Positions 1 through 9,107 are shown, numbered from the stretch's first letter. The stretch: 64,000 nt of DNA from Devosia sp. SL43 (GCF_021729885.1 NZ_CP063401.1:124001-188000); one strand, 5' to 3'. Notes: generated by a model from the letters alone, not told the origin. Translations and numbers: made by a program.

Positions 1-392
1 GGATAACGATCGAGCAGGGGCCCGAGCGCCAGGATACCGGCGGCCACATCGACCTGCTTGGCGATCTGGTCCTTGGCAACGCCGGCAAAGCGCAGGGCAA
101 AGCCCATATTCTCGCGCACCGTCATATGCGGATAGAGCGCATAGGTCTGGAACACCATGGCGATGCCGCGCTTGGACGGATCGACATCGTTCATGCGCTG
201 ACCGCCGATCTCGAGGTCGCCGCCGGTAATCTGCTCGAGGCCCGCGATCATGCGCAGCAGGGTCGACTTGCCGCAGCCCGAGGGGCCGACGAAAACCACG
301 AACTCCTTCGCCTTGATGGCGAGGTCTACGCCCTTGATCACTTCGACATTGCCGTAGGACTTGCGCACGGCTGTAAGCTTGAGGTCGCTCAT
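1..392 (-). CDS. sugar ABC transporter ATP-binding protein (MalK/UgpC type), 3' part outside window
   Basis: Cytoplasmic ATPase that would power the permease pair encoded just downstream. About 130 N-terminal residues are visible from an ATG at 392. They begin [14 protein letters not shown] and contain a Walker A loop GPSGCGKST near residues 35-43 and a Q-loop region [11 protein letters not shown] near residues 80-90, both typical of carbohydrate-importer (CUT1) ATPases. The signature LSGGQ, Walker B and the C-terminal regulatory domain lie beyond the window start, so the gene is cut by the window edge and is not shown to be broken. It starts 12 bp after the stop of the MalG-like permease gene and is the last visible cistron of the minus-strand operon. 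Confidence 0.93.
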   Translation of the reverse strand, partial: MSDLKLTAVRKSYGNVEVIKGVDLAIKAKEFVVFVGPSGCGKSTLLRMIAGLEQITGGDLEIGGQRMNDVDPSKRGIAMVFQTYALYPHMTVRENMGFALRFAGVAKDQIAKQVDVAAGILALGPLLDRY

Positions 393-404
393 GCTGAATG
401 CACC

Positions 405-1223
405 TTATTTGACCGCGCCCAGCATGCCTTCAACGAAGCGGCGCTGGAGCAAGAAGAAAATGACGAGTGTGGGGAAGGTGGCGCAGATCGCCCCGAACAT
501 GATGACACCCCAGTCCGGCGTGTAGCCAGAGGTGAGCGTTGCCACCACGAGAGTGAGGGTTTTCATCTCGTTGGTCTGCAGCACGATCAACGGCCAGAGG
601 TAATTGTTCCACTGTGCCATGAACACGATGATGGTCGCGGCCGCATAGGTGGACCGCATCACCGGAATGTAGACGAAGAGGAAAATCTGCCATTCCTTGA
701 GCCCGTCGATGCGGGCGGCATCGCGCAGCTCGCTGGGAAACGCCTTGGTGGCCTGGCGGAAGTAGAAGATGATGAAGATCGAGGCGATGCTGGGCAACAG
801 CACGGCCTGGTAGGTGTTGATGATCTTGAATTGTGCCATCAGCACGAAGAGCGGGATCATCAGCGCCGCGAACGGGATGGACAGCATCAGCAGCAGGCCG
901 CCGAAGACCTTTTCGCGGAAGCGGGAGCGGAACATCTCGAAGCCGTAGCCGGCCATCGATGTCACCAGCAGCGTCAGCGCCGTGCCGAGCCCGGCCAACA
1001 GGAACGAGTTGAACAGCACGCGCACCATGTCGAACGAGTTGAAGAACTTGACGATATTGTCCCACAGGGCAACGCCCGGCGACCCCTTGCCGCGGATGAT
1101 ATCGGCGGAGGTATTGGAGGCGCCGACGATCATCCAGAAGAAGGGAAAGATCGAGACGAAGGCTGCCAGGGAAAGCAGCAGGTAGGTGGCCGCGCGGCCG
1201 AGAAGGGCGATTGGATTGGTCAT
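405..1223 (-). CDS. carbohydrate ABC transporter permease, MalG-like
   Basis: Inner-membrane permease of 272 residues with about six hydrophobic segments. The cytoplasmic EAA loop that docks on the ATPase is visible as DAARIDGLKEWQIFLFVYIP, as expected for the MalG half of CUT1 sugar importers. The start codon overlaps the stop of the MalF-like gene by 4 bp (ATGA), which points to translational coupling. Length and topology are normal for the family. The sugar cannot be deduced from the sequence. Confidence 0.93.
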   Translation of the reverse strand: MTNPIALLGRAATYLLLSLAAFVSIFPFFWMIVGASNTSADIIRGKGSPGVALWDNIVKFFNSFDMVRVLFNSFLLAGLGTALTLLVTSMAGYGFEMFRSRFREKVFGGLLLMLSIPFAALMIPLFVLMAQFKIINTYQAVLLPSIASIFIIFYFRQATKAFPSELRDAARIDGLKEWQIFLFVYIPVMRSTYAAATIIVFMAQWNNYLWPLIVLQTNEMKTLTLVVATLTSGYTPDWGVIMFGAICATFPTLVIFFLLQRRFVEGMLGAVK

Positions 1224-2104
1224 GCGCGACGATCCCTGGCCACCATGAACTGAATGAGGCTGAGCAGTCCCACGAGGACCACGATGACGTAGCTGACGGT
1301 GGCCGCATAGCCGAAGCTTGGCATGAACCTGAAGCTCAGATTGTAGATGTAGAGCGACAGGGTCATCGTAGAATCCGATGGGCCACCCATAGTGAGGAGG
1401 TTGACCTCATCGAAGAGCTGCAGCGTGCCGATTGTCGAGGTGACTGAGGTGAACAGGATGACCGGCTTCAGCAGCGGCACCGTGATGTACCAGAAGCGCG
1501 CCCAACCCGGGACGCCGTCGATCCTGGCCGCTTCATACATGGAGCGGTCAATGTTCTGCATCGCCGCCAGGTAGAAGATCATGTTGTAGCCGGTCCAGCG
1601 CCAGGTGATGGCCGCGATGACCACGAAGCGGGCCCAGAACGGATCGGAGAGCCAGTTGATGGGATTCTCGATCACATGCAGGAACAGCAGCGACTGGTTG
1701 GCGATGCCCTCCAGCCCGAAGATCGATTTGAAGATGACTGAATAGGCGACCAGCGAGGTCACGCAAGGCAGGAAAATCGCTGTCCGGAAGAAGCCGCGAC
1801 CCCACAGTTTGCTGTCATTGAGCGCATTGGCGAAAAACAGCGCCAGCACCAGCATGATCGGGACCTGGATCGCCAGGAACAGGAAGTTGTTGGTGAGTGC
1901 GCGGATGAACACCGGATCCTGCGTCAGACGCATGATGTTGGTGAGTCCGCCGAAGCTGAAATTCATGCCGCGACCGACCTGGAAGCTCATCCAGAGCGAC
2001 CACAGGATCGGGTAGACCATAAAAATGCCCAGCAGAACCAATGCCGGCATGACAAAGAGCCAGCCGTTGATCCGTTCGCCGCGCGCCAGTGCTGATTGCG
2101 CCAC
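1220..2104 (-). CDS. carbohydrate ABC transporter permease, MalF-like
   Basis: Inner-membrane permease of 294 residues, partner of the MalG-like subunit. It has six predicted membrane segments, the first being INGWLFVMPALVLLGIF near residue 12, and an EAA loop containing EAARIDGVPGWARFWYI near residues 190-206. The likely start is GTG at 2104. The compact length, without the extra N-terminal part of enterobacterial MalF, is usual for CUT1 systems in alphaproteobacteria. A 110-bp gap with two strong hairpins separates it from the upstream binding-protein gene. Confidence 0.93.
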   Translation of the reverse strand: MAQSALARGERINGWLFVMPALVLLGIFMVYPILWSLWMSFQVGRGMNFSFGGLTNIMRLTQDPVFIRALTNNFLFLAIQVPIMLVLALFFANALNDSKLWGRGFFRTAIFLPCVTSLVAYSVIFKSIFGLEGIANQSLLFLHVIENPINWLSDPFWARFVVIAAITWRWTGYNMIFYLAAMQNIDRSMYEAARIDGVPGWARFWYITVPLLKPVILFTSVTSTIGTLQLFDEVNLLTMGGPSDSTMTLSLYIYNLSFRFMPSFGYAATVSYVIVVLVGLLSLIQFMVARDRRA

Positions 2105-2147
2105 TTGCCGCCCCGCTTCTCAGTTCATCAATGCCATTGCCAACGAC

Positions 2148-2166
2148 CCCGCGCACGAGGCGCGGG
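2148..2166 (-). repeat. GC-rich hairpin between binding-protein and permease genes (1 of 2)
   Basis: Perfect inverted repeat with arms CCCGCGC and GCGCGGG and a 5-nt loop. It lies in the operon gap and has no T-run, so it is more likely an mRNA stabiliser or partial attenuator than a full terminator. Confidence 0.6.
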
Positions 2167-2177
2167 ATCGCGGGAGG

Positions 2178-2201
2178 CCAAGGCAGCCGGGGCTGCCTTG
2201 G
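2178..2201 (-). repeat. GC-rich hairpin between binding-protein and permease genes (2 of 2)
   Basis: Perfect inverted repeat with 11-nt arms (CCAAGGCAGCC and GGCTGCCTTGG) and a 2-nt centre, located 14 nt after the binding-protein stop codon. Such hairpins after the binding-protein cistron of ABC operons often protect the upstream mRNA and lower permease expression. That role is inferred here. Confidence 0.65.
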
Positions 2202-2214
2202 GGATGGTCCAAAC

Positions 2215-3489
2215 TCACTGAGTCTGCTGACGAACCTGCGCGTCGATGGCGGCGATGATCTCGTCGACATTGCCGCCGCTGGTGATGGCCGGAATCTGCG
2301 CCACGGTCGCCGTATCGGCTTCCTCGGTGAAGATGCCGTAGTTGACGGCCGGAATCGCGGCCAGCCAGGTGGAGAAGTTCTGCCAGACGGGCTGGCCGCC
2401 AAAGAACTCGTCACTGGCCTTGAACGCTTCGCCATCGCGGGCTGCGAGGAGCGTGCCGAGAGCGCCCTGGTTGACCAGGATCTTCTGGTAGAAGTCGATG
2501 TCCTTGGCCCAGATTTCGCTCAGGAAGTCGATGGCCAGGTCCTTCTGCGGAGCAGAGGACAGCACATACCAGCTCGAACCACCGAGGTTGGAGGCCTGGC
2601 TGGCGCCTTCGACGCCATCAAGACGCGGCGACGGAGCGACGCCCCACTTGCCGGACTGGTCGGGATTTGCCTTGATCGTGGCCGTCATCCAAACGCCCGA
2701 GAACGTGGCGAGGGTTTTGCCGGAGGTGAAGCTACCGGTATATTCGGTCCAGCCCGAAACTGGGGTAGTGATACCGGCGGCCATCAGGCGCTGGTAGGTT
2801 TCGACGGCGGCCTTGAAGACCGGATTGTCCTTGATGGTAACGTTGCCGTCAGCATCGAAGTACCAGCTGCCAGCGGACTGCAGCATGATGCGGATCCAGT
2901 CCGACGAGGTCGGATCGATCGGGAGCAGGGTTTCGCCGGTCTTTTCCTTGACCGCCTTGCCGATTTCGATGAGCTGATCCCAGGTGATGTTTTCAAGGTC
3001 AGCGGCGCCAAAGCCGGCGGCCTCAAGCAGGTCGGCACGATAGAACAGGCCGGTAACACCCGAGTCGAACGGGATGGAATAGGTCTGGCCATTGAGCGTT
3101 GCCAGTTCGACCTTGTAGGGCGCGAATGTCGAGTAATCGACATGGCTGTTCAGCGGCTCGAAGGAGCTCGGGAACGACTGCAGATACTTCTGCGCACGAT
3201 AGTCCTCGATCAGCACGATATCAGGAAGGCCATCGGTCGCGCCTGAAGCGAGCTGCGCCTGCAGCTTCTGTTCCATGGCGGCCTTGTCGAAGATTTCAAT
3301 CTTGATGGTGTCATCAGGATGGCTGGCCTGGTAGCGCGAGAAAGCCTCTTGCATCGTTGCGCCGTTGAAATTCTGGTCCCAGCACCAAACGGTGATGTTG
3401 GCTGCCGAGGCGGCAGTGACGCTGAACAGGCTGATGCCAGTGAGCGCTACGGCAAGCGTGTTGCGCCACCGCGAGGTAATGCGGATCAT
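2215..3489 (-). CDS. extracellular sugar-binding protein of ABC transporter
   Basis: Periplasmic solute-binding protein of 424 residues (family 1, MalE/UgpB-like), first gene of the minus-strand sugar operon. It has a signal peptide with hydrophobic core TLAVALTGISLFSVTAA and likely cleavage after AASA near residue 29. The mature start ANITVWCWDQNFNG and internal segments such as GQTYSIPFDSGVTGLFYR are typical of the family. A GGGAGG Shine-Dalgarno lies upstream of the ATG at 3489. It is divergent from an AraC-type gene, which probably controls the operon. The ligand is unknown; an oligosaccharide or glycoside is the usual substrate class. Confidence 0.93.
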   Translation of the reverse strand: MIRITSRWRNTLAVALTGISLFSVTAASAANITVWCWDQNFNGATMQEAFSRYQASHPDDTIKIEIFDKAAMEQKLQAQLASGATDGLPDIVLIEDYRAQKYLQSFPSSFEPLNSHVDYSTFAPYKVELATLNGQTYSIPFDSGVTGLFYRADLLEAAGFGAADLENITWDQLIEIGKAVKEKTGETLLPIDPTSSDWIRIMLQSAGSWYFDADGNVTIKDNPVFKAAVETYQRLMAAGITTPVSGWTEYTGSFTSGKTLATFSGVWMTATIKANPDQSGKWGVAPSPRLDGVEGASQASNLGGSSWYVLSSAPQKDLAIDFLSEIWAKDIDFYQKILVNQGALGTLLAARDGEAFKASDEFFGGQPVWQNFSTWLAAIPAVNYGIFTEEADTATVAQIPAITSGGNVDEIIAAIDAQVRQQTQ

Positions 3490-3558
3490 GTAAGTCCTCC
3501 CTTTTCATTTGCTCTTATGTCGAGCGCTTCCTAAGCTATGCCTCTGGTGCAATGCGTC

Positions 3559-3574
3559 CATGCCAAATGGCATG
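3559..3574. promoter_or_regulatory. palindromic operator candidate in divergent sugar-operon/araC region
   Basis: Perfect inverted repeat CATGCC-AAAT-GGCATG between the binding-protein gene and the AraC-type gene. It is well placed to control both promoters. The bound regulator is not shown. Confidence 0.4.
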
Positions 3575-3594
3575 TGGAGTTGGCGGATAGTAAG

Positions 3595-4512
3595 ATGACT
3601 GAACGGGTATATTACGAGCCCGATGCCAACGGGGTAGAGCGGCTTCCGACGGTGCTGTCGATGTTTCATGCATCGCCACCCGTCATGCGCACGCCCCATT
3701 GGCACGCGCAGGTGGAGATCAATTATATCGTGCGCGGCTGGGTCCACTATAAGATGAGCGGCCATGAGATGCGCCTGAATGCGGGCGATCTCGCGCTGTT
3801 CTGGGGCGGCCTGCCGCATCAGTTGGACGACACGGCCGACGACGTGATCTACGCTGGCGGGCATCTGCCGCTGGTGCATTTTTTCCGACTGCGTCTGCCC
3901 CAGGACGTGCAGTCCAAACTGATGCAGGGCACCACGCTGATCACCCGCGCGACGGACGCCTCCGATACGCTCAATTTTGCGCGATGGAACGATTATGCCC
4001 GTTCCGGCGACCCGATGAAGGCCGGCATGGCCGTGGACGAGCTGTTGCTCCGCATCGAGCGCGTCCGTTTTGACGCCTATTCGCTGCTGCCCGGCCGGGC
4101 GGACATAGCGAATTCAGTCGAAGGTCTGGATCATCACTCTTCGCCGATCGTGGTCCGCATCTGCGATTTCATCGCCGATAATTTCCGTGAGGACATTGAT
4201 TCGTCCGATATCGCCCATGCGGCCAACATCCATCCCAAATACGCGATGAACGTATTCAAGAAGACCACGGGGATGACGTTGAACGACTATGTGAACCTGA
4301 TGCGGCTGAGCTATGCCCAGGCCCTGCTGATGCAGGAAGACGTGAATGTGCTGCAAGTTGCGATGGATAGCGGCTTTGGTTCGCTCAGTGCATTCAACAA
4401 GTCGTTCCGCAAGATCGCCGGCATGTCACCAACCGATTTCCGCCGCGACGTCCGCTGCCGCCCCAGCGCGCCCATAACCGTCCGAACCGGACCAGCCGAA
4501 CGCATCAACTAG
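3595..4512 (+). CDS. AraC-family transcriptional regulator
   Basis: DNA-binding regulator of about 305 residues. The N-terminal cupin-like effector region contains HWHAQVEINYIVRG and a metal/sugar-pocket-like AGDLALFWGGLPHQ. The C-terminal 100 residues hold the double helix-turn-helix of the family, with DIAHAANIHPKYAMNVFKK and the second-helix signature VAMDSGFGSLSAFNKSFRK. The frame is open from 3538, but ATG 3595 (MTERVYYEPDANG) is preferred because the upstream stretch holds the palindrome and reads as non-family sequence. It is divergent from the sugar ABC operon, which makes it the probable local activator or repressor. The cyclase gene starts 3 bp downstream. Confidence 0.9.
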   Translation: MTERVYYEPDANGVERLPTVLSMFHASPPVMRTPHWHAQVEINYIVRGWVHYKMSGHEMRLNAGDLALFWGGLPHQLDDTADDVIYAGGHLPLVHFFRLRLPQDVQSKLMQGTTLITRATDASDTLNFARWNDYARSGDPMKAGMAVDELLLRIERVRFDAYSLLPGRADIANSVEGLDHHSSPIVVRICDFIADNFREDIDSSDIAHAANIHPKYAMNVFKKTTGMTLNDYVNLMRLSYAQALLMQEDVNVLQVAMDSGFGSLSAFNKSFRKIAGMSPTDFRRDVRCRPSAPITVRTGPAERIN

Positions 4513-4515
4513 CAG

Positions 4516-6600
4516 ATGTGGAAGCGGCATCTCTCGGCTCTGCTGTTCGGCGCGGCGGTGGTCATTGCGCTCGTGCTGCTGCGCGCCGCCGACCCCTATG
4601 CCATCCGGGTGGCGCGGGAAGTCGCTTTCGACACCTTTCAGCAGATCAAGCCGCGCGAGGCGCCGCCGAACCTGCCCGTCCGCATTATCGATATCGACGA
4701 GGCCTCGCTGTCCGAGATCGGCCAGTGGCCCTGGTCGCGCCAGACCATGGCGGAGATCGCCACAAGACTGACCGAACTCGGCGCCGCCGCTATCGCCTTC
4801 GACGTGCTGTTTCCCGAGCCTGACCGTTTGTCGCCGTCGGGCATTGTTGCCGGCGGGGACGACTATGACGTTCAGTTTGCCCGGGCGTTGGCCGCAGGTC
4901 CGAGCATCCTCGTGATGAGCAGGGCCGTGGGTGGGCAAGCTGCTCCGGCATCCAAGTCGGGCTTTGCCATGACGGGCGAGGATACCTTGGCCAGCATGCC
5001 GCTTCTTGGTGGCGTCGCGGCACCTCTGCCCTTGCTGGCTGCCGCGGCTTCAGGTCTGGGCGTTGCCAGCCTCGACCAGGGCGGCGCCGGGGTGGCGCGG
5101 CGGCTACCGTTGTTGTGGTCCAGTGGCACGGCGCCCCTGCCGACACTGTCCGTCGAGGCCCTGCGTATTGCGCTGGGCGTGGGCACACTGGTCGTCCTGG
5201 GCGACAGCGCCGGGGCAGGGACCGTCGAAGGCATCCGCATCGGCGATCTGACCGTGCCCACCGGTGCCAGCGGCGACCTGTGGCTGTACTACCGCAACCT
5301 GCCGCCATCGACCTACATCCCGGCGCGTGCCCTGCTGGCCGACGGCTATGCCGAGCTGGCGCCGCTTTTATCCGGCCATATCGTGCTGATCGGCGCCTCT
5401 GCCATTGGCTTGATGGATATCCGCGCCAGCGCGCTGGGCGAACCCGTGCCGGGTGTGTCTATCCACCTGCAGGCCATCGAACAGATGCTGACCGGCAGGT
5501 TCCTCTATCGCGCTGACTGGGTGGGCGGGCTGGAGCTGTTGATCATCACGCTCAGCGGACTTGCTGTCGTCCTGGTGCTGCTGCTCACGGGGCCGCTGGT
5601 GGGTCTGGTGTTTTCGGCGGCCATCGCGGCCGTGGCCGTGGCGACGAGCTGGTTCGCCTTTGCCCGGTTTGGCGTCCTGCTCGACCCAAGCTACGTGCTC
5701 TTTGCCGTGCTGGTGGCCTATGCCGCCATGGCATTCTTCCAGTTTGCGGTGACCGATGCCGACAAACGCCGCATAAGAAAGGCCTTCGCCCACTATGTCG
5801 AACCATCGCTGCTGACCCAGCTCGAAGCCGATGGCAACCTGCTGAGGCTGGGCGGCGATGTGCGCGAGATGACTGTGATGTTCTCCGACGTGCGCAATTT
5901 CACGGCCCTGAGCGAGCGCACGTCGCCTGCGGAACTGGTTGCCATCCTCAATCGCATGTTTGCCGGTCTCGGCGCCGCGATCATTGCCCATCACGGCACC
6001 ATCGATAAATTCATGGGTGATGCCATCATGGCGTTCTGGAACGCACCGGTGGACGTGCCGGGTCACCCGCGTCACGCCTGCGAGGCGGCGCTCGACATGC
6101 GCGACGCCCTGCGCCAGATCAACGAGCGCCAGTCCAGCGCCGAACCCATCGCCATCGGCATCGGCATTTCCACTGGGCCGGCGCTGGTCGGCAATATGGG
6201 GTTCGAGGCCCGGTTTGATTACTCGTGCATCGGCGACACGGTGAATGTCGCCAGCCGTATCGAAGGCGCGTGCAAACTCGTCGGCTACGACATTCTGGTC
6301 ACCGCCGAAACCCACGCCGCCGTGCCGGAACTTGCCTTTCTGCCGGCCGGATCGATCGTGCTCAAGGGTATCAGCGAGCCCGAGCCGGTCTATCTGCTGG
6401 TGGGGTCCGCGGCGCTGGCGGGGTCCGAACAGTTCCGGGCGATCGCCGCCAATCATGCCGCGCTCGTGGAGGTCTGGACATCGGGCGGTGAGGACCCGGC
6501 CCTGTTCGATCGCTGCCGCGCCGCAGCCGCCAGCCTCGATCCGCGTCTGGGCGAGTTCTACGATACCTGTCTTGGTCGTCGCGAAAACTTCGTCGCTTGA
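4516..6600 (+). CDS. CHASE2-domain class III adenylate/guanylate cyclase
   Basis: Membrane-bound cyclic-nucleotide synthase of 694 residues. Order: one N-terminal membrane helix, a large extracytoplasmic CHASE2 sensor (about residues 35-330, containing RIIDIDEASLSEIGQWPWSR), a block of membrane helices (about 335-410) and a C-terminal class III catalytic domain. The two metal-binding aspartates are visible in VMFSDVRNFTALSE and KFMGDAIMAFWN, and the transition-state Asn/Arg pair in NVASRIE. Lysine in DKFMGD and aspartate in IGDTVN suit ATP as substrate. It follows the AraC gene by 3 bp and precedes a NitT/TauT-type ABC operon by 49 bp. The signal sensed is unknown. Confidence 0.92.
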   Translation: MWKRHLSALLFGAAVVIALVLLRAADPYAIRVAREVAFDTFQQIKPREAPPNLPVRIIDIDEASLSEIGQWPWSRQTMAEIATRLTELGAAAIAFDVLFPEPDRLSPSGIVAGGDDYDVQFARALAAGPSILVMSRAVGGQAAPASKSGFAMTGEDTLASMPLLGGVAAPLPLLAAAASGLGVASLDQGGAGVARRLPLLWSSGTAPLPTLSVEALRIALGVGTLVVLGDSAGAGTVEGIRIGDLTVPTGASGDLWLYYRNLPPSTYIPARALLADGYAELAPLLSGHIVLIGASAIGLMDIRASALGEPVPGVSIHLQAIEQMLTGRFLYRADWVGGLELLIITLSGLAVVLVLLLTGPLVGLVFSAAIAAVAVATSWFAFARFGVLLDPSYVLFAVLVAYAAMAFFQFAVTDADKRRIRKAFAHYVEPSLLTQLEADGNLLRLGGDVREMTVMFSDVRNFTALSERTSPAELVAILNRMFAGLGAAIIAHHGTIDKFMGDAIMAFWNAPVDVPGHPRHACEAALDMRDALRQINERQSSAEPIAIGIGISTGPALVGNMGFEARFDYSCIGDTVNVASRIEGACKLVGYDILVTAETHAAVPELAFLPAGSIVLKGISEPEPVYLLVGSAALAGSEQFRAIAANHAALVEVWTSGGEDPALFDRCRAAAASLDPRLGEFYDTCLGRRENFVA

Positions 6601-6649
6601 CCTGCCGCCGCCGAAGCGGCACACCCCGCCAATAGCTACAGGAGAGGTC

Positions 6650-7624
6650 ATGCGCCGATTGTCGAAACTTGCCGTGTTGGCGCTGACCCTAGTGATTGCC
6701 GCTCCCGCATCGGCAGAACAACTGACGCTGGGCGTTCAGGAATCGGGCACGGTTCAATGGGAAATCGAGACCATCAAGGCGCTGGGGCTCGACGAGAAGC
6801 ATGGCGTGGAGCTGGACATCAGGCCGCTGGCCGATAGCCGGGCAGGGCAGATTGCCCTGCAGGCGGGCGAGGTGGATGTCATCCTGTCCGACTTCGTCTG
6901 GGTGACCATCCAGCGGCAGCAGGGCGGGACCACCACCATGGTGCCCCACTCGCTGGCGGTCGGTGGGCTGATGGTGGGTGCCGATAGCGGCATCGCCACG
7001 GTTGAAGACCTCAAGGGCCGGACCATCGCTGTGGCCGGCGGGCCGGTCGACAAGAGCTGGGTGATCCTGCAGGCCTATTACAACAGCATCACCGGGGCCA
7101 AACTGGCCGATGACGTGACCGCAAATTATGGCGCGCCGCCGCTGGTCAACGAATTGCTGGCCAATGGCGGGGCCGACGCCGCGCTCAACTTCTGGCAGTG
7201 GAATGCCCGGTCCAAGGTGGCGGGCGCCAGCGAGCTGCTGTCGGTGGCCAGCATGCTGGAGGGCTTGGGCGTGTCCGAGCAACCGCCTTTACTGGGCTGG
7301 ACCTTTACCGACGAAACGGCGACCGCCAAGCATGATGCCGTCGTGGCTTTCCTCGATGCCTCGTTCGAGGCCAAGGACGTGTTGCTGCATGACGACGCCC
7401 TATGGGACGACCTCAGGACGCTGATGGGTGCGGCAGATGACGAGGCACTGTTCATCCAGCTGCGCGACGACTACCGGGCCGGCATCGTGTCCGGCTATGA
7501 TCCCACCAATATACAGGCCGCCGAGCAGGCCTTCGCGCTGATGGTCGAGTATGGCGGTTCGGACCTGGTCGGCGATGGACAGACGCTCGATAAGGGCACT
7601 TTCTGGCAGGGCTACAGCAAATAG
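6650..7624 (+). CDS. NitT/TauT-family ABC transporter substrate-binding protein
   Basis: Periplasmic binding protein of 324 residues. ATG 6650 follows GGAGAGG and opens a signal peptide (LAVLALTLVIAAPASAEQ), so the long upstream open frame is discarded. The mature part has the SsuA/ThiY fold pattern: LTLGVQESGTVQWE, then LQAGEVDVILSDFVWV and VEDLKGRTIAVAGGPVDKSW. This family carries sulfonates, nitrate, thiamine pyrimidines or aromatic acids; nothing in the sequence fixes the ligand. It is the first gene of a three-gene importer, followed by permease and ATPase. Confidence 0.88.
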   Translation: MRRLSKLAVLALTLVIAAPASAEQLTLGVQESGTVQWEIETIKALGLDEKHGVELDIRPLADSRAGQIALQAGEVDVILSDFVWVTIQRQQGGTTTMVPHSLAVGGLMVGADSGIATVEDLKGRTIAVAGGPVDKSWVILQAYYNSITGAKLADDVTANYGAPPLVNELLANGGADAALNFWQWNARSKVAGASELLSVASMLEGLGVSEQPPLLGWTFTDETATAKHDAVVAFLDASFEAKDVLLHDDALWDDLRTLMGAADDEALFIQLRDDYRAGIVSGYDPTNIQAAEQAFALMVEYGGSDLVGDGQTLDKGTFWQGYSK

Positions 7625-7650
7625 GCGTTTCCCAAAAAGCGGGTGAGGAT

Positions 7651-8415
7651 GTGAAAGCGTGGCGGCCGCCGGCTGTGGCGCTGGAACTGCTGTCCCTGCC
7701 GCTGTTGCTACTGCTCTGGCAGGGCCTATCGATGGTTATCGTCCACCGGCTGTTTCCCTCGCCTGTTGTCGTCGGCGTCCAGCTGTGGGAGTTCGCCACG
7801 ACTGGCCGACTGTTCGAGGATCTCGGCAAGACCATGTTCCGTGCCGGGACAGCCTTTGTCGCGGCCATGCTGATCGGTACAGCTTTGGGTATTGCCTTTG
7901 GCCGCATCCGCTGGGTCGATCGGCTGTTCTCGGGCTGGCTGTTGGTCGGGCTCAACCTGCCAGCCATTGTGGTGGCCATCGTGCTCTATATCTGGCTGGG
8001 GCTGACGGAGTTCGCATTGATCCTGGCGGTGACTGTGAACAAGGTGCCGCTGGTCGTCGCGACGATCCGGGAGGGTGTGCGCAGCTTCTCCGCCGATTAC
8101 GACGAGCTCGGCGCAGTGTTCCGCATGGCGCCGCTGCGGCGATTGCGTCTGATCGTCCTGCCGCAGTTGGCGCCGTTCATCCTCACGGCGGCCCGCACTG
8201 GGCTGTCGCTGATCTGGAAGATCGTGCTGGTCTTCGAGGTGCTGGGGAGCGATGGCGGCATCGGCTATCGCGTCAGCATCATGTTCCAGTTTTTCAACAT
8301 TGCCGGCATCCTGGCCTATACGGCGAGCTTCATCCTCGTTGTCCTGGCTTTCGAATACGGCATCTTGCGGCCGCTCGAGCGGCGGGTATTGCGATGGCGA
8401 CCGGTCCAGCCCTGA
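7651..8415 (+). CDS. NitT/TauT-family ABC transporter permease
   Basis: Inner-membrane subunit of 254 residues with about six membrane segments, starting at GTG 7651, 26 bp after the binding protein. The cytoplasmic EAA-type loop is seen as DELGAVFRMAPLRRLRLIVLP near residues 150-170, characteristic of SsuC/TauC/ThiX permeases. Its 3' end overlaps the ATPase gene by 22 bp. Confidence 0.9.
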   Translation: MKAWRPPAVALELLSLPLLLLLWQGLSMVIVHRLFPSPVVVGVQLWEFATTGRLFEDLGKTMFRAGTAFVAAMLIGTALGIAFGRIRWVDRLFSGWLLVGLNLPAIVVAIVLYIWLGLTEFALILAVTVNKVPLVVATIREGVRSFSADYDELGAVFRMAPLRRLRLIVLPQLAPFILTAARTGLSLIWKIVLVFEVLGSDGGIGYRVSIMFQFFNIAGILAYTASFILVVLAFEYGILRPLERRVLRWRPVQP

Positions 8416-9107
8416 GCATCGATATCGCTGAGAAGCGCTTCGACGCGGCCGGTCCGGCGCTGTTCGAGGGGTGGCGGCTCGACATCGCACCGTCAAGCGT
8501 GGTGGCGCTGGTCGGGCCGTCGGGCATCGGTAAATCGACGCTGTTGCGGATGGTGGCCGGTATCGATCCTAACTTTTCGGGCTCGATCCAGGTTGATGGT
8601 GTGTCTGCCGCTGCCGCTCCGACGCCGGGCTTCGTCTTCCAGGATCCGCGGCTGCTGCCCTGGCTGACGGCTGTTGAAAACATTCGCGCGGTCAATCCGG
8701 CTTGCAGCGACGCGGCTGCCTCGGCGGCGCTGGCCCGGGTGGGTCTTGATGGGGTCGGGGGCTACTATCCCCACCAACTGTCAGGTGGCATGCAGCGGCG
8801 CGTGGCGCTGGCGCGGGCGCTGGCGGTCAATGCGCGGTTATTGCTGCTCGACGAGCCGTTCGTGTCGCTGGACCGCACGCTGGTTGCGGAGATGCACCAG
8901 CTCTTCACCCAGCTGGTGACGGAGGCACGGCCCACCGTGCTGTTCGTTTCGCATCTAATCGACGATGCCGCCCGGCTCGCCGACCGGGCAATTCTGCTCG
9001 ATAATCGTCCGGCCCGTATCGTCGCCGATATTGCCCTGCCAGTGCCACGAGCCAAGCGAGATGATGCGGTCCTTTCCGAATACCGCCAACTGCTCACTCT
9101 TGCCTAA
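8394..9107 (+). CDS. NitT/TauT-family ABC transporter ATP-binding protein
   Basis: ATPase of about 237 residues, starting at ATG 8394 inside the 3' end of the permease gene (MATGPALSIDIAEKRF). Walker A is GPSGIGKST, the Q-loop FVFQDPRLLPWLTAVENI, the signature LSGGMQRRVALARAL and Walker B LLLLDEPFVSLD, so the protein looks fully active. It completes the three-gene importer. Confidence 0.92.
   Translation: MATGPALSIDIAEKRFDAAGPALFEGWRLDIAPSSVVALVGPSGIGKSTLLRMVAGIDPNFSGSIQVDGVSAAAAPTPGFVFQDPRLLPWLTAVENIRAVNPACSDAAASAALARVGLDGVGGYYPHQLSGGMQRRVALARALAVNARLLLLDEPFVSLDRTLVAEMHQLFTQLVTEARPTVLFVSHLIDDAARLADRAILLDNRPARIVADIALPVPRAKRDDAVLSEYRQLLTLA

Noticed and set aside
126..1253. 375-codon plus-strand frame over the sugar permease genes
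   Set aside because: Antisense shadow of well-supported transporter genes; Glu/His/Arg-rich with no motif.
5368..6651. 427-codon frame antisense to the cyclase
   Set aside because: Composition is His/Gln/Arg/Gly-rich as expected of a shadow frame; the sense strand encodes clear cyclase motifs.
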